This document shows positions 1 to 7,177 of a stretch of 49,566 nt of DNA, piece by piece; position 1 is the stretch's first letter; each line of letters begins with the position of its first letter. The DNA is from a virus. A program made the translations under genes and the position numbers. A model generated the notes under the pieces. The model had not been told where the DNA came from and did not search any database. It saw only the letters and a program-made list of their open reading frames with translations. The stretch covers positions 1-49,566 of the IMG/VR virus record IMGVR_UViG_3300025732_001505, one strand, 5' to 3'.

Positions 1-212
1 TCATTCGTGAGGCGTTTACCAATGGCGAGATCAGCCTGACACTGTCGCCTCGTGGTCTCAAGTCCATCGCTGAGACCTATGCGTTCTTCGACCCACTGCT
101 TGGCACTGCCAAGGCCATGGAGATGGCGGTCGAGATGGTCGTCATCGACCGCGCCACCATGGACAACCGCCAACGTGTGCTTGAGTTGCAAGAGCGTGCC
201 TTCAAGGCTTGA
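1..212 (+). CDS. CobS-like AAA+ ATPase, C-terminal fragment
   Basis: The reading frame is open from base 3 to the TGA at 210-212, so only the last 69 residues are in the window and the start lies outside. The visible part includes a segment resembling the helical lid of MoxR/CobS-type AAA ATPases, where a LSPRGL-like motif precedes an Ala-rich helix. The gene directly downstream encodes a CobT-like VWA protein 25 bases further on. CobS/CobT-like pairs (AAA ATPase plus VWA partner) are common in large phages without the rest of cobalamin synthesis, so a metal-chelatase role is not implied. The family call rests partly on this neighbour, because no Walker motif is visible. Another MoxR-type ATPase is possible. 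Confidence 0.55.
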   Translation, partial: IREAFTNGEISLTLSPRGLKSIAETYAFFDPLLGTAKAMEMAVEMVVIDRATMDNRQRVLELQERAFKA

Positions 213-237
213 ACCCAACCAACAAGGAGACCAACCT

Positions 238-2373
238 ATGAGTAACGATCTATCGTTCCTTCCGCCGGACGACCCCGACATGGATCAGCCATCCGTCTCA
301 GGTCGTGACTTCGAGAATGGCACTCGCGCTGCCGTGCGCACGCTCTCGTCTCAGTTCGACACGGACGTCGTGTTCGCTGGCGACGGTGCTTGCACCAACG
401 GCAAGCGCGTGACCCTGCCAGCCAATGCGCCTGACAAGATGCTGACCAAGCGCCAAGCGCACGTCGGTCGAGGCTTTGCCAACCACGAGTCACTGCACAA
501 CCTGCTGACCGACTTCGATGCGGGCTTGCCCAAGTTTCGTGAGTGGGGCACGACCGGACGCACGTTGACACTGCACTTGGCACAAGCCATCGAGGATGTG
601 CGCATCGAGAACGGTGGTGCTCGTCTGTACCCCGGGATGCCTAAGTCGATTGACAAGACCGCCGAGTTCGTCTGCCGACGCTTCGCCGAGAAGACGTTCA
701 AGGAGAACCCCGACATTGCCAAGGACATGGGCGCTGTGCTCCCGCTCGCCATCACTTGGGCAGGTCGTCTGCGTATTGGCTACCCATCGCCAGTCATTCG
801 CGTTGCGTTTGATGCACTTGGCGAGGACGTTCGCAAGCGTGCCGAGCAGGTGGTCGATGTCATCATGACCCTGCCACATGGTGTCGAGGGCATTGGTCAG
901 GTCAACCGTAGCGAGGCGTACAAGGGCTGTCGCATGGGTCTCGAACTCGCCAACCGCATCGGCAACGAGGTCGCCAAGGAAGTGGCTGATGAGGAAGAGC
1001 GACAACGTCAAGGCCAAGGTCAGGGTCAAGGCAATGGTCAAGGTCAGGGTCAAGGTCAAGGTGGTGGGCAAAACGGTGGGCAAGGTGGTGACGGCTCGTC
1101 TCAGGCAGCTGGTGGCAGCGGAGGCAACGGTGACACCGTCTCAGATCAGATGGCGAAGGGTGACGGGTACAAGGACTCGTCGCAGGAAGCCAAGGGCAAC
1201 GGTGGTGCGCACGGTGCGACCAACTCGCAAGCCCAAGAGGTGGGTAAGGTGACGGGCGAGTCTCGCTCGATTGACCCCAACCTCGACGAAGGTGTTGTCG
1301 AGTTGATGACCGAGGGTGTTGCGACCAGCAAGGACTATCGTCCCTACACGAGATCGTTCGACGTGTGGACTGACAAGCGTGATGGCACACTCAAGACTGC
1401 GCTGTATCACAACAATGGTCAGGCGCTGTATGCGCACGAGAAGTCTCGCGTTGTCGGCTCGCTGGCTACGATGCGTCGCAAGTTGGAGCGTGCGCTGATT
1501 GCCAAGGACACACGCCAATGGGAGCAGTCGCGTAGTGGCAAGCTCGACATCCGTCGTCGTGGCGTTGGCATCATGAGCGGTAGCGATCTGATCTTCAAGC
1601 GCAAGTCTGACGGTGACGATCTCAATGCGGCGGTGTCGATCTTGATTGACCTGTCCGGCTCGATGGCAGGCGACAAGGCGCATGTTGCAGGGCAGTCGAC
1701 CATTGCGTTGTGTGAAGCGTTTGCTTCGACTGGCGTTCCGCTTGAGGTGCTCGGTCACTATACGCATGGCTTGCCTTATGACATGCGCAATCAGATCGCC
1801 AAGGAAACTGACGAGCACTTGCGTGATGACGATGGCAACTATGTGGTACAGGCTGATGGTTCTTATGCGAAGAACCCCAACGTGCACAACTATGACCGCA
1901 CCGATGGGGTGACGATGCTTGTGTTCAAGTCGTTCGATGAGCCAATGACTCAAGCGCGTAGCGCACTAGGCATGATTCCGCACATGACGAGTGGTGCGAA
2001 TGCCGATGCTGATGCCATCATGTATGCGGCAGAGCGCTTGCTTGAGCAGAAGAATGATCGTCGCATCTTGCTTGTGATGGCTGACGGTTATCCCGCATGG
2101 CATTCGAGTGGTGGCAAGAAAGCCAACTATCGTCGCACTCGTGATGCTGTGCAGTGGTGTGAGACGAAGGGCATCAAGTGTGTAGGGATCGGCATTCAGA
2201 GCGACGCTGTTCGCCAGTTCTTCCCTCGCAATGTTGTGCTTCAGAGCGTGGCTGATCTGGGCAAGACGGTTCTCGATCAGGTTGCACGTCTCGTCTTGGG
2301 TGAGCGCTTCCGCGTTGACAACAAGGACTTGATTGCATCTGACAAGGATCGCGCTCGTGCAATGGCCCGCTAA
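238..2373 (+). CDS. CobT-like VWA-domain protein
   Basis: This is a 711-residue protein. The ATG at 238 is preceded by AAGGAGA at 224-230. The frame is open further upstream, but that part overlaps the preceding gene and has no ribosome site. The N-terminal half is helical with a HESLH segment near residue 83. A Gln/Gly repeat linker lies at about residues 257-285. A von Willebrand A domain follows, with the MIDAS motif DLSGS near residue 470 and a later VMADG strand. This is the architecture of cobaltochelatase subunit CobT: a metal-binding VWA domain behind an acidic or low-complexity linker. CobT partners CobS, whose relative appears to precede it here. In phages the pair probably acts as an ATPase/VWA remodelling machine on an unknown substrate. 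Confidence in the family is high and in the function low. Confidence 0.8.
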   Translation: MSNDLSFLPPDDPDMDQPSVSGRDFENGTRAAVRTLSSQFDTDVVFAGDGACTNGKRVTLPANAPDKMLTKRQAHVGRGFANHESLHNLLTDFDAGLPKFREWGTTGRTLTLHLAQAIEDVRIENGGARLYPGMPKSIDKTAEFVCRRFAEKTFKENPDIAKDMGAVLPLAITWAGRLRIGYPSPVIRVAFDALGEDVRKRAEQVVDVIMTLPHGVEGIGQVNRSEAYKGCRMGLELANRIGNEVAKEVADEEERQRQGQGQGQGNGQGQGQGQGGGQNGGQGGDGSSQAAGGSGGNGDTVSDQMAKGDGYKDSSQEAKGNGGAHGATNSQAQEVGKVTGESRSIDPNLDEGVVELMTEGVATSKDYRPYTRSFDVWTDKRDGTLKTALYHNNGQALYAHEKSRVVGSLATMRRKLERALIAKDTRQWEQSRSGKLDIRRRGVGIMSGSDLIFKRKSDGDDLNAAVSILIDLSGSMAGDKAHVAGQSTIALCEAFASTGVPLEVLGHYTHGLPYDMRNQIAKETDEHLRDDDGNYVVQADGSYAKNPNVHNYDRTDGVTMLVFKSFDEPMTQARSALGMIPHMTSGANADADAIMYAAERLLEQKNDRRILLVMADGYPAWHSSGGKKANYRRTRDAVQWCETKGIKCVGIGIQSDAVRQFFPRNVVLQSVADLGKTVLDQVARLVLGERFRVDNKDLIASDKDRARAMAR
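1008..1092 (+). repeat. Short tandem repeat encoding Gln-Gly linker
   Basis: Imperfect 6-base units (GGTCAA, GGTCAG, GGCCAA) are repeated many times inside the CobT-like gene and encode alternating Gly-Gln, then Gly-rich sequence. It is probably a flexible linker before the VWA half. Such a repeat is prone to length change by slippage. Confidence 0.85.
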
Positions 2374-2551
2374 AAAGAGGAAGGCGGGCGTTCCCAAGAT
2401 ACCAAGTGTGTGGTTTGCGCTGTTGCCCGGACAGTCGCTTGCGTTTTGGATTGGTGTTGCCAAGCGAGCCAAGTCTCGCAGGGTTCGCAAGCATGACTAC
2501 ACGAAGATCAAACAACTAGCAAAGGAGATTGCGTATGGAAGTAAAACCTAA
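2357..2551 (+). CDS. Small basic protein, unknown
   Basis: I take the GTG at 2357, preceded by AAGGA at 2344-2348, as the start. This gives 64 residues and overlaps the end of the CobT-like gene by 17 bases. The protein has a basic N-terminus (PAKKRK), a short hydrophobic centre around the Trp-Phe-Ala-Leu-Leu-Pro segment, and a Lys/Arg-rich C-terminus. It overlaps the next gene by 17 bases, which fits translational coupling. I do not recognise a family. A DNA- or RNA-binding accessory role is only suggested by the charge. A TTG further upstream (2333) would be an alternative start. Confidence 0.5.
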   Translation: MQWPAKKRKAGVPKIPSVWFALLPGQSLAFWIGVAKRAKSRRVRKHDYTKIKQLAKEIAYGSKT

Positions 2552-2813
2552 GTCAGAGTGGCGCAAGTCACTGTTCCTCGTTGCGCTTGAGGACTACCTG
2601 TTGAAGGGAGCCAATAGCGACCCATCGTTTGCGATGCGGGTCATCGTGAGAGACCCGATCATCGAACGCACTGAGCGCAACGAGACAAAGTATGTGCCGG
2701 AGATTGAGGGTGTGATGTCGATGCGTTGGCTCGCAGAAGACATCGTGACCTTCACGACGCATGATGGAAACGTAACGATCAAGGCTGACGAAGTCGTCGG
2801 CTACTACTCATAA
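2535..2813 (+). CDS. Hypothetical protein
   Basis: The protein has 92 residues, with its ATG seven bases after AAAGGAG at 2521-2527. It begins with charged residues, then a helical segment (about residues 10-25), followed by alternating beta-like stretches. It has no cysteines and no membrane segment. It ends 10 bases before the next gene, which has its own AAGGAGA, so this is one operon of small early genes. No family was recognised. Confidence 0.7.
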   Translation: MEVKPKSEWRKSLFLVALEDYLLKGANSDPSFAMRVIVRDPIIERTERNETKYVPEIEGVMSMRWLAEDIVTFTTHDGNVTIKADEVVGYYS

Positions 2814-2823
2814 GGAGAAAGCA

Positions 2824-3342
2824 ATGGACATTGACAAGATGGCTGACCAAGAGCTTGAGAAACTTGGTGTGAAGAAGAAGGAAGAACCGAAACCCCTGCG
2901 TTCGTCTTGGGGTGCGAGTGGATTCGATGACTTGGAGAGTGACGTGCTCGACTCGTCTTCGTATTCGAGCAATCGGTACAAGAATGGTGGATGGAAAGAC
3001 CCCAACTACTGGAGCAAGAAGAGCAAGAGTTCGCCTCGCCAAGGTGATCTTTGGAGTCGTGGCACTGCGCCAGCCGAGAAGCTGGAGACGATCTGCCGTC
3101 GTGAGTTCAACACGACTGTGTCTGCCGGTGAGGCGCTGATCGGTCACGTTGGTCTCGACAAGATCGTGACCGAGTTGCGCACCGAGTTCATGCGTTCGCT
3201 CGACAAGAGCAAGGTGTTGGTCATTGATGGTAGGCCCGGTAACGATGCGCTGTACATGGCGATTGAGGAGATCATCACGAAGCACTGCATCTACATGACT
3301 GACGACGCTGAGTATCTGAGCATTGGTGTGGAGGACAAGTGA
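2824..3342 (+). CDS. Hypothetical acidic/serine-rich protein
   Basis: The protein has 172 residues and a clear AAGGAGA before the ATG. The first 75 residues are charged and Ser-rich and probably disordered. A compact region starts near residue 80. Residues about 100-160 look alpha/beta, including a beta strand (KVLVIDG) followed by a helix. The stop overlaps the next ATG as TGATG. No motif allowed a functional call. The small-gene context suggests an accessory early phage protein. Confidence 0.7.
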   Translation: MDIDKMADQELEKLGVKKKEEPKPLRSSWGASGFDDLESDVLDSSSYSSNRYKNGGWKDPNYWSKKSKSSPRQGDLWSRGTAPAEKLETICRREFNTTVSAGEALIGHVGLDKIVTELRTEFMRSLDKSKVLVIDGRPGNDALYMAIEEIITKHCIYMTDDAEYLSIGVEDK

Positions 3343-3623
3343 TGAGGAAGAAGCAGATCGCAAACATCGTGCACCTGAATGACGAGCAACGCATGAGGGA
3401 AGCCGCTGAGTATCTTGGTGAGAATGTCATGAAGATGTTCAAGGCAATCCTCATGAAGCATGACCGCGCTGTGATTGAGGCGGGCTTTGAGGCTGTGATG
3501 GCGGAGCGGGAACGATGCGCCAGCATCGTGGAACGCATGGGCATGGACGGCTATGGGACTTTGTATATCGCACAACAGTTGAGGAGTGGTGATGACTATC
3601 AAGATCAAAACACAGCACTGTGA
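3342..3623 (+). CDS. Hypothetical helical protein
   Basis: The protein has 93 residues. The ATG at 3342 overlaps the preceding stop (TGATG), so translation is probably coupled; a GTG one codon earlier is the alternative. It is predicted to be almost wholly helical, with a charged N-terminus and an ERERCASIVERMGMDGYG-like segment. That segment resembles a short conserved motif found in many small phage proteins of unknown function, in which an Arg-Glu-Arg-Cys helix is followed by a Gly-rich turn. It overlaps the next gene by 32 bases. Confidence 0.65.
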   Translation: MRKKQIANIVHLNDEQRMREAAEYLGENVMKMFKAILMKHDRAVIEAGFEAVMAERERCASIVERMGMDGYGTLYIAQQLRSGDDYQDQNTAL

Positions 3624-3798
3624 GGATTGTTGGCACGGCAAGTGGGACGTGCCGACCAGTGACTTGGTTTGTGAGAAAGGACACAAGCCAAGGTTCTTTC
3701 GCATGAAGTCGCCGCTAGACCAGACGTTTGGGTTCAAGCGTAGGTGTGGTGACTTCGTCGACAAGATGGTGGCGAGACACTTTGAGAAGGAGAAGTGA
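3592..3798 (+). CDS. Cysteine-containing small protein, possible zinc-binding
   Basis: The protein has 68 residues. The start chosen is the ATG at 3592, five bases after GAGGAG; two GTGs just upstream are alternatives. A CEDC pair near residue 10, a further Cys near 26 and one near 52 could hold a zinc ion, as in small rubredoxin-like or zinc-ribbon phage proteins. The C-terminus is basic. It lies in the run of small early genes, with one base before the next ATG. Function is unknown, and the zinc-binding suggestion is inference from Cys spacing only. Confidence 0.6.
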   Translation: MTIKIKTQHCEDCWHGKWDVPTSDLVCEKGHKPRFFRMKSPLDQTFGFKRRCGDFVDKMVARHFEKEK

Positions 3799-3799
3799 G

Positions 3800-4201
3800 A
3801 TGGCTACGAGATGGGAGAAGGAGCAAGACAGAGCCAAGGTCGCGGCATACGAGGAGTGGAAAAAGAAGCGTGATGCTGAGACGAAGGCAAGTGTATCTAC
3901 TGAAGAGACTTCTTCAGTAGATACAAAGAATGGTGGCACGATCAAGTTGGGAGGTCAGACTCATGAGGTGGATGCAGAAGACTGCTTCATTTGGCTGAAG
4001 AACAACGCCGATCATGAGAAGCCACATCAGGTGATCTGTGCCATGCCGGAGCCGAAGGACGGTGTGCTTGTGATACGCAAGCCGTTCTTGATTGCATGGG
4101 GCTTGTACCACTTGCTGAGTGACGAGGAGTGGACGAACAAGTTGATTGAGAGAACGAAGGTGAAACTGGAAGCGCAACTCAAACCTATTACCAAGGAGTG
4201 A
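3800..4201 (+). CDS. Hypothetical protein with hairpin-encoded segment
   Basis: The protein has 133 residues. The ATG at 3800 follows AAGGAGAAG of the previous gene end. The N-terminal 30 residues form a charged helix rich in Lys, Glu and Ala. Then comes a Ser/Thr/Glu stretch whose DNA is a perfect 14-bp inverted repeat (3892-3925). After that a folded domain begins with a HEVDAEDCF-like strand and contains conserved-looking Trp residues. No family was recognised. The inverted repeat splits the gene into a helical leader and a domain, so the leader may be a late addition. Confidence 0.65.
   Translation: MATRWEKEQDRAKVAAYEEWKKKRDAETKASVSTEETSSVDTKNGGTIKLGGQTHEVDAEDCFIWLKNNADHEKPHQVICAMPEPKDGVLVIRKPFLIAWGLYHLLSDEEWTNKLIERTKVKLEAQLKPITKE
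3892..3925. repeat. Perfect 14-bp inverted repeat inside a coding region
   Basis: TGTATCTACTGAAG at 3892-3905 is mirrored exactly by CTTCAGTAGATACA at 3912-3925, with a six-base loop. No T-run follows, so it is not a normal terminator. It encodes a Ser/Thr/Glu linker. Confidence 0.85.
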
Positions 4202-4204
4202 ATC

Positions 4205-4708
4205 ATGGACATCGTTCAAGCTGTGGGAAACCTGATCGCAGGTGCTGATGACAAGACTGTGCGCACGTTGGCGCAGGTTGTCGTTGATCGTTACTCGAAG
4301 CTGATGGGTGAGGCTTACATCCTTGCGCCAGCATCGCAGACCTTTACGCAGACCCCTTCCGGGTCTGCCCCCGCCAAGGCTGGTGGTGGTGTGAAGAAGA
4401 GCAAGCGGTGGTCTCGTCTCATCACAGGATGCGACTACACGAAGCGGGCCAACGGGTATGCGGTCAAGGGTGGGTTTGCCAACCGTGATCTGAGCCAGCA
4501 TGCCGAGGGCAGTCTCGTCTTGATGGTCGTGCCTGACATCGGGATGATGTTGGGGACGGTGTGCAAGGGCGAGGAATGGGTCTACCAGTATCCGAGTGGA
4601 CAGACGGGAAGCGTCGAGAACTTCAAGGGCATCATGCCTCTGTTCAATGAGGGCGATTGGGCTGGCATCGTTGATCGGTGCAAGGCGATGGGTGTCCCAC
4701 AAAGTTGA
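4205..4708 (+). CDS. Hypothetical protein upstream of integrase
   Basis: The protein has 167 residues, with AAGGAG at 4193-4198 before the ATG. An N-terminal helical segment (residues 1-35) is followed by a Pro/Ala/Gly linker (45-65) and a C-terminal beta-rich domain with KGEEWVYQYPSG- and GDWAG-like motifs. Its last codons overlap the first operator-like palindrome and the -35 element of the integrase promoter. It is therefore the last gene of the cobT-led operon, and the integrase is a separate unit. No family was recognised. Confidence 0.7.
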   Translation: MDIVQAVGNLIAGADDKTVRTLAQVVVDRYSKLMGEAYILAPASQTFTQTPSGSAPAKAGGGVKKSKRWSRLITGCDYTKRANGYAVKGGFANRDLSQHAEGSLVLMVVPDIGMMLGTVCKGEEWVYQYPSGQTGSVENFKGIMPLFNEGDWAGIVDRCKAMGVPQS

Positions 4709-4711
4709 CAA
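4692..4711. promoter_or_regulatory. Operator-like palindrome 1 (integrase promoter)
   Basis: GTGTCCCACAAAGTTGACAA has the same frame (GTGTC, ten bases, GACA) as the sites at 4722 and 12644. It overlaps the stop of the upstream gene and the TTGACA -35 element. Inference: it is a weaker repressor half-palindrome. Confidence 0.5.
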
Positions 4712-4733
4712 AAGGGTGAGGGTGTCACATAAT
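4705..4733 (+). promoter_or_regulatory. Sigma-70 promoter for the integrase
   Basis: TTGACA (4705-4710), a 17-base spacer and CATAAT (4728-4733) form a near-consensus sigma-70 promoter. It ends about 44 bases before the integrase start codon. Two operator-like palindromes cover its -35 and -10 elements. Confidence 0.7.
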
Positions 4734-4741
4734 TGGGACAC
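4722..4741. promoter_or_regulatory. Operator-like palindrome 2 (over the -10)
   Basis: GTGTCACATAATTGGGACAC is a 20-bp inverted repeat with GTGTC/GACAC arms. It matches GTGTCACGTTACTGAGACAC at 12644-12663 at 16 of 20 positions. It includes the integrase -10 element, so a bound repressor would block transcription. Confidence 0.65.
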
Positions 4742-4776
4742 CGACGTTACGGTTACGTTAAATGAAGGAGGTGGCT

Positions 4777-5811
4777 ATGCCGCTCAAAATTGTGAGGAAG
4801 AGTGGGCGACTGTGGGTGATGGGTCGCATGCTCGGAGTACAGGTCAGACGCTCTACCCAGTTGCCAGTGGGGTACGAGAGAGAGGCCGAGAAGATGAGGC
4901 TCGACATCGAGCGAGACATCATCGAAGGCAAGTTCAACACCAAGAAGCATTCGTTCAAGGAGGCGGTCGATTCGTACCTCGCTTGGAAGCGGATGGAAAA
5001 GTCCGACATCAGGACGATTGGTGCACATTGCGACATGTTCGTGTCGCTGTTCAAGGATGTAGCGGTGGAAGACATTACCGCAGACATCGTTCAGACGAAG
5101 ACCACCGAGGCTTGGAAGACGCTCAAGGCGGGTAGCGTGAGGCGCTATCTGAATACCATGAGTGCGGTGCTCAACCATGCCAGTGATCGGTGGGGGTTCA
5201 AGGTTCCCAAGTTGAAGAAGCCCGTGGTGGATGACGCACGGGACGCGCACTTCAGTGCGGAGGAAGCCAACCTGTTCTTGGAGTGGGTGGAGCGCAACCA
5301 TCGGCACTACTTGGCGCACTTCACGGTGCTCATTGATTGCGGGGTTCGGCTCAACGAGTTGTTGCGGTTGACGAGACGCGACTTCAAGGAGGGCGTGCTG
5401 CGGATGCAGCGACGCACGACTGGCAACGGGAAGACTGAGACGAGAGTGATACCTCTGACCAACGGCGTCCTGCTGGCAGTCAAAGATTTCCCTGCGTTCG
5501 GGCCAGCGTTCTTGAAGCCAAGTGGCGAGGCGTGGAGGACGAGCGCCGATGCGTCGAGCTACTTGGGCAAGGTGCTGAAGGAGGGGTGCGCTGAGTTGGG
5601 GCTACCGGCGTTGAGGGTGCACGACTTGCGGCACACGTTTGCGTACTTGGTGGCGCAAGCGGGTGCAGATGTGGCTGACCTTCAGACGCTGTTGGGGCAT
5701 GAGGACATCAGTCAGACCATGAGGTATCGGGGCTTTGTGTTGAGTCGAGCGAAGCAGTTCGTGACTGCGGCGCGAGACAGTAGCGATGGGGAGACACGAG
5801 CATGCAAATGA
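4777..5811 (+). CDS. int: Tyrosine recombinase (integrase)
   Basis: The protein has 344 residues and should catalyse site-specific recombination of phage and host attachment sites. The ATG at 4777 is five bases after AAGGAGG; an in-frame ATG at 4762 lies before that site and is rejected. The order is: a short beta-rich arm-binding N-terminus, a SAM-like core-binding domain (about residues 50-140), then the catalytic domain. Visible catalytic residues are Arg191 (GVRLNEL), His282 and Arg285 (HDLRH), His308 (LLGHED) and nucleophile Tyr317 (MRYRGF). The essential Arg-His-Arg-His-Tyr set is therefore intact, and the length is normal for the family. It is preceded by its own promoter with operators and followed by a terminator, so it is a single-gene unit. 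An attachment site could not be identified. Confidence 0.95.
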   Translation: MPLKIVRKSGRLWVMGRMLGVQVRRSTQLPVGYEREAEKMRLDIERDIIEGKFNTKKHSFKEAVDSYLAWKRMEKSDIRTIGAHCDMFVSLFKDVAVEDITADIVQTKTTEAWKTLKAGSVRRYLNTMSAVLNHASDRWGFKVPKLKKPVVDDARDAHFSAEEANLFLEWVERNHRHYLAHFTVLIDCGVRLNELLRLTRRDFKEGVLRMQRRTTGNGKTETRVIPLTNGVLLAVKDFPAFGPAFLKPSGEAWRTSADASSYLGKVLKEGCAELGLPALRVHDLRHTFAYLVAQAGADVADLQTLLGHEDISQTMRYRGFVLSRAKQFVTAARDSSDGETRACK

Positions 5812-5903
5812 GACAGGGACGTCAAGGTGATTTGGGTGTGCAAGCATTGAAGTGCGCGAGGGGTTTTAGGTTTTTCCTCTACGCGCAGTCTCCTTCTTGG
5901 TTT

Positions 5904-5935
5904 GGGTGGGGGTCACAAGCCTCCACCCTTTTTTT
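5904..5935 (+). terminator. Rho-independent terminator after integrase
   Basis: The stem GGGTGGGGG/CCTCCACCC (5904-5912 with 5920-5928, one G-U pair, seven-base loop) is followed by seven T. Upstream in the same 135-base gap, TGCGCG (5853) and CGCGCA (5882) form a second, weaker hairpin around a T-rich loop. No gene is evident in the gap. Confidence 0.9.
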
Positions 5936-5946
5936 AGGGGACTGCG

Positions 5947-6267
5947 ATGAACCTCGTTGACAAAGTAATCCGGTACATGCGCCAGCATACCGAAGCCGAC
6001 AAGAATTGTTCGGAAGAATTCTGGGTCACAGGCACAGCACTCGAAGCAGTGTCTGGTGTGAGCCGCAAGACGATCTCAAGGTGGAAGACGACGAACGACC
6101 CGACGCTCTCCAACTTTGTGGCTGTCGTCGAATCATTGGGCGGGAGAGTGTTGGTTGAACTTCCCGAGCCGACAAAAACAAGCTGTCATAGATGTGGTCG
6201 TGAGACTGCGACGCTTGTGCGTAATGACCACAAGTTTTGTGGAAGGTGCGCATCACGAAAGGAGTAA
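5947..6267 (+). CDS. HTH plus zinc-ribbon regulator
   Basis: The protein has 106 residues. The first 75 contain a helix-turn-helix of the XRE/lambda-repressor kind: an alanine-rich helix, a SGVSRKTISRW recognition helix, then a SNFVAVVESLGGRVLVEL-like C-terminal helix and strand. The last 30 residues carry CHRC and CGRC pairs about 17 residues apart, a zinc ribbon. It sits directly after the integrase terminator and is transcribed the same way. It could be a repressor or excision/integration regulator, and is a candidate for the protein that binds the shared palindromes. The ribosome site is weak (AGGGGA) and the ATG at 5947 is the only reasonable start. Confidence 0.7.
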   Translation: MNLVDKVIRYMRQHTEADKNCSEEFWVTGTALEAVSGVSRKTISRWKTTNDPTLSNFVAVVESLGGRVLVELPEPTKTSCHRCGRETATLVRNDHKFCGRCASRKE

Positions 6268-6269
6268 TC

Positions 6270-6662
6270 ATGATGTTGACAGAAGCGATCATTTGTTTGG
6301 CGACTGCGGTCTACTTTGAGGCGAGAGGTGAGCCGCTCGTGGGGCAGGTTGCAGTAGCCAAGGTGGTGATGAATCGAGTCAAGGACGATAGGCATCCCAA
6401 GACGGTTTGTGATGTTGTTCGTTTCAGGGTGAAGACGACGTGTGCGTTCTCGTTCATGTGCGAGAAAGACAGGCTTGTTGTGAATGACATGAATGCTTGG
6501 AGAAGTTCGGTGAACATCGCAAGCCTTGTGTTCAATGGCAAGCTGACCGACCCAACGAATGGTGCGACACACTTCCATGCGAAGACGGTGCAACCAAAGT
6601 GGGGCAACGTGCAGGTGACTGCGAAGATAGGCAACCACATTTTTTACAGGAGCGAACAATGA
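6270..6662 (+). CDS. SleB-type cell wall hydrolase
   Basis: The protein has 130 residues, with AAAGGAG at 6258-6264 before ATG ATG (6270 or 6273). The motif YFEARGEPLVGQVAVAKVVMNRV begins at residue 15, and the GATHFHA-like motif follows near residue 100. These are the hallmarks of the Hydrolase_2/SleB family, peptidoglycan-cleaving enzymes with a catalytic Glu (here Glu17) found in spore cortex lysis and in many phages. The N-terminal hydrophobic stretch (about residues 6-15) is short and lacks a basic lead, so it is probably part of the fold rather than an export signal. It lies far from the late lysis genes, in the integrase-side transcript, so its timing and role are unclear. It overlaps the next start as ATGA. 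Confidence 0.85.
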   Translation: MMLTEAIICLATAVYFEARGEPLVGQVAVAKVVMNRVKDDRHPKTVCDVVRFRVKTTCAFSFMCEKDRLVVNDMNAWRSSVNIASLVFNGKLTDPTNGATHFHAKTVQPKWGNVQVTAKIGNHIFYRSEQ

Positions 6663-7177
6663 ACGTGTTCTACTTGGATGAAGACCCGAGAGCGGCGGCG
6701 CACATGCACTGCGACAAGCATGTGTACAAGATGATCTTGGAGTATGCGCAGTTGATGATGGCGGCTTGGTACAAAGAGGCAGAGAAAGACCCGATGGTCG
6801 TGCAGTACATCACGGACAACGAGTTTTGGAAGCCGTCACACTTGCATCATCCTGCGACCAAGTGGGTGCAGACAGGGATCATTCCGTATGCTTGGGTGTT
6901 CTCGTGCTGGGAAGAATTGTTGTTGATCTATGCGGGTAAGACGGGGAAGTTCCATGCGGCGATGAAGTACCACGACTCGTTGATGTTGTGTCCGCCGAGC
7001 ATTAGTGAGCAGATGGAGTGGGTTGAGCCACCGCTGTGCATGCCCGATAGCTACAAGTATGGGAGTGCGGTTGATGCGTACCGCAGGTACTACTGCATTG
7101 AGAAGGCTGGGTTTGCGAAGTGGGTTGGCAGGCAGACACCGGCTTGGTTCAGTGGGCCGACATCAGCGGTGCACTGA
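6659..7177 (+). CDS. Conserved phage protein (CDKHVxKMILE family)
   Basis: The protein has 172 residues. The ATG overlaps the preceding stop (ATGA). The N-terminus, MNVFYLDEDP then CDKHVYKMILEYAQLM, matches a widespread family in T4-like and other phages that begins with a short beta strand, an Asp-Pro turn and a His-containing helix. The middle has HLHHPATKWV, and several conserved-looking His, Trp and Asp residues suggest an enzyme. I know of no settled function. Some databases compare similar proteins with DNA-repair glycosylases, which I could not verify. It is the last plus-strand gene here. The convergent gene begins one base after its stop. Confidence 0.75.
   Translation: MNVFYLDEDPRAAAHMHCDKHVYKMILEYAQLMMAAWYKEAEKDPMVVQYITDNEFWKPSHLHHPATKWVQTGIIPYAWVFSCWEELLLIYAGKTGKFHAAMKYHDSLMLCPPSISEQMEWVEPPLCMPDSYKYGSAVDAYRRYYCIEKAGFAKWVGRQTPAWFSGPTSAVH

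Noticed and set aside
52-237. Longer version of the CobT-like gene starting at 52
   Set aside because: It overlaps the end of the preceding gene in another frame and has no ribosome site; AAGGAGA precedes the ATG at 238.
5812-5946. attP core or tRNA-like sequence after the integrase
   Set aside because: There is a hairpin with a T-rich loop, but no tRNA fold, and no host sequence to compare; it cannot be supported.
5802-5960. 52-residue ORF running through the gap after the integrase
   Set aside because: It passes through the strong terminator at 5904-5935 and has no ribosome-binding site, so it is probably a chance frame.
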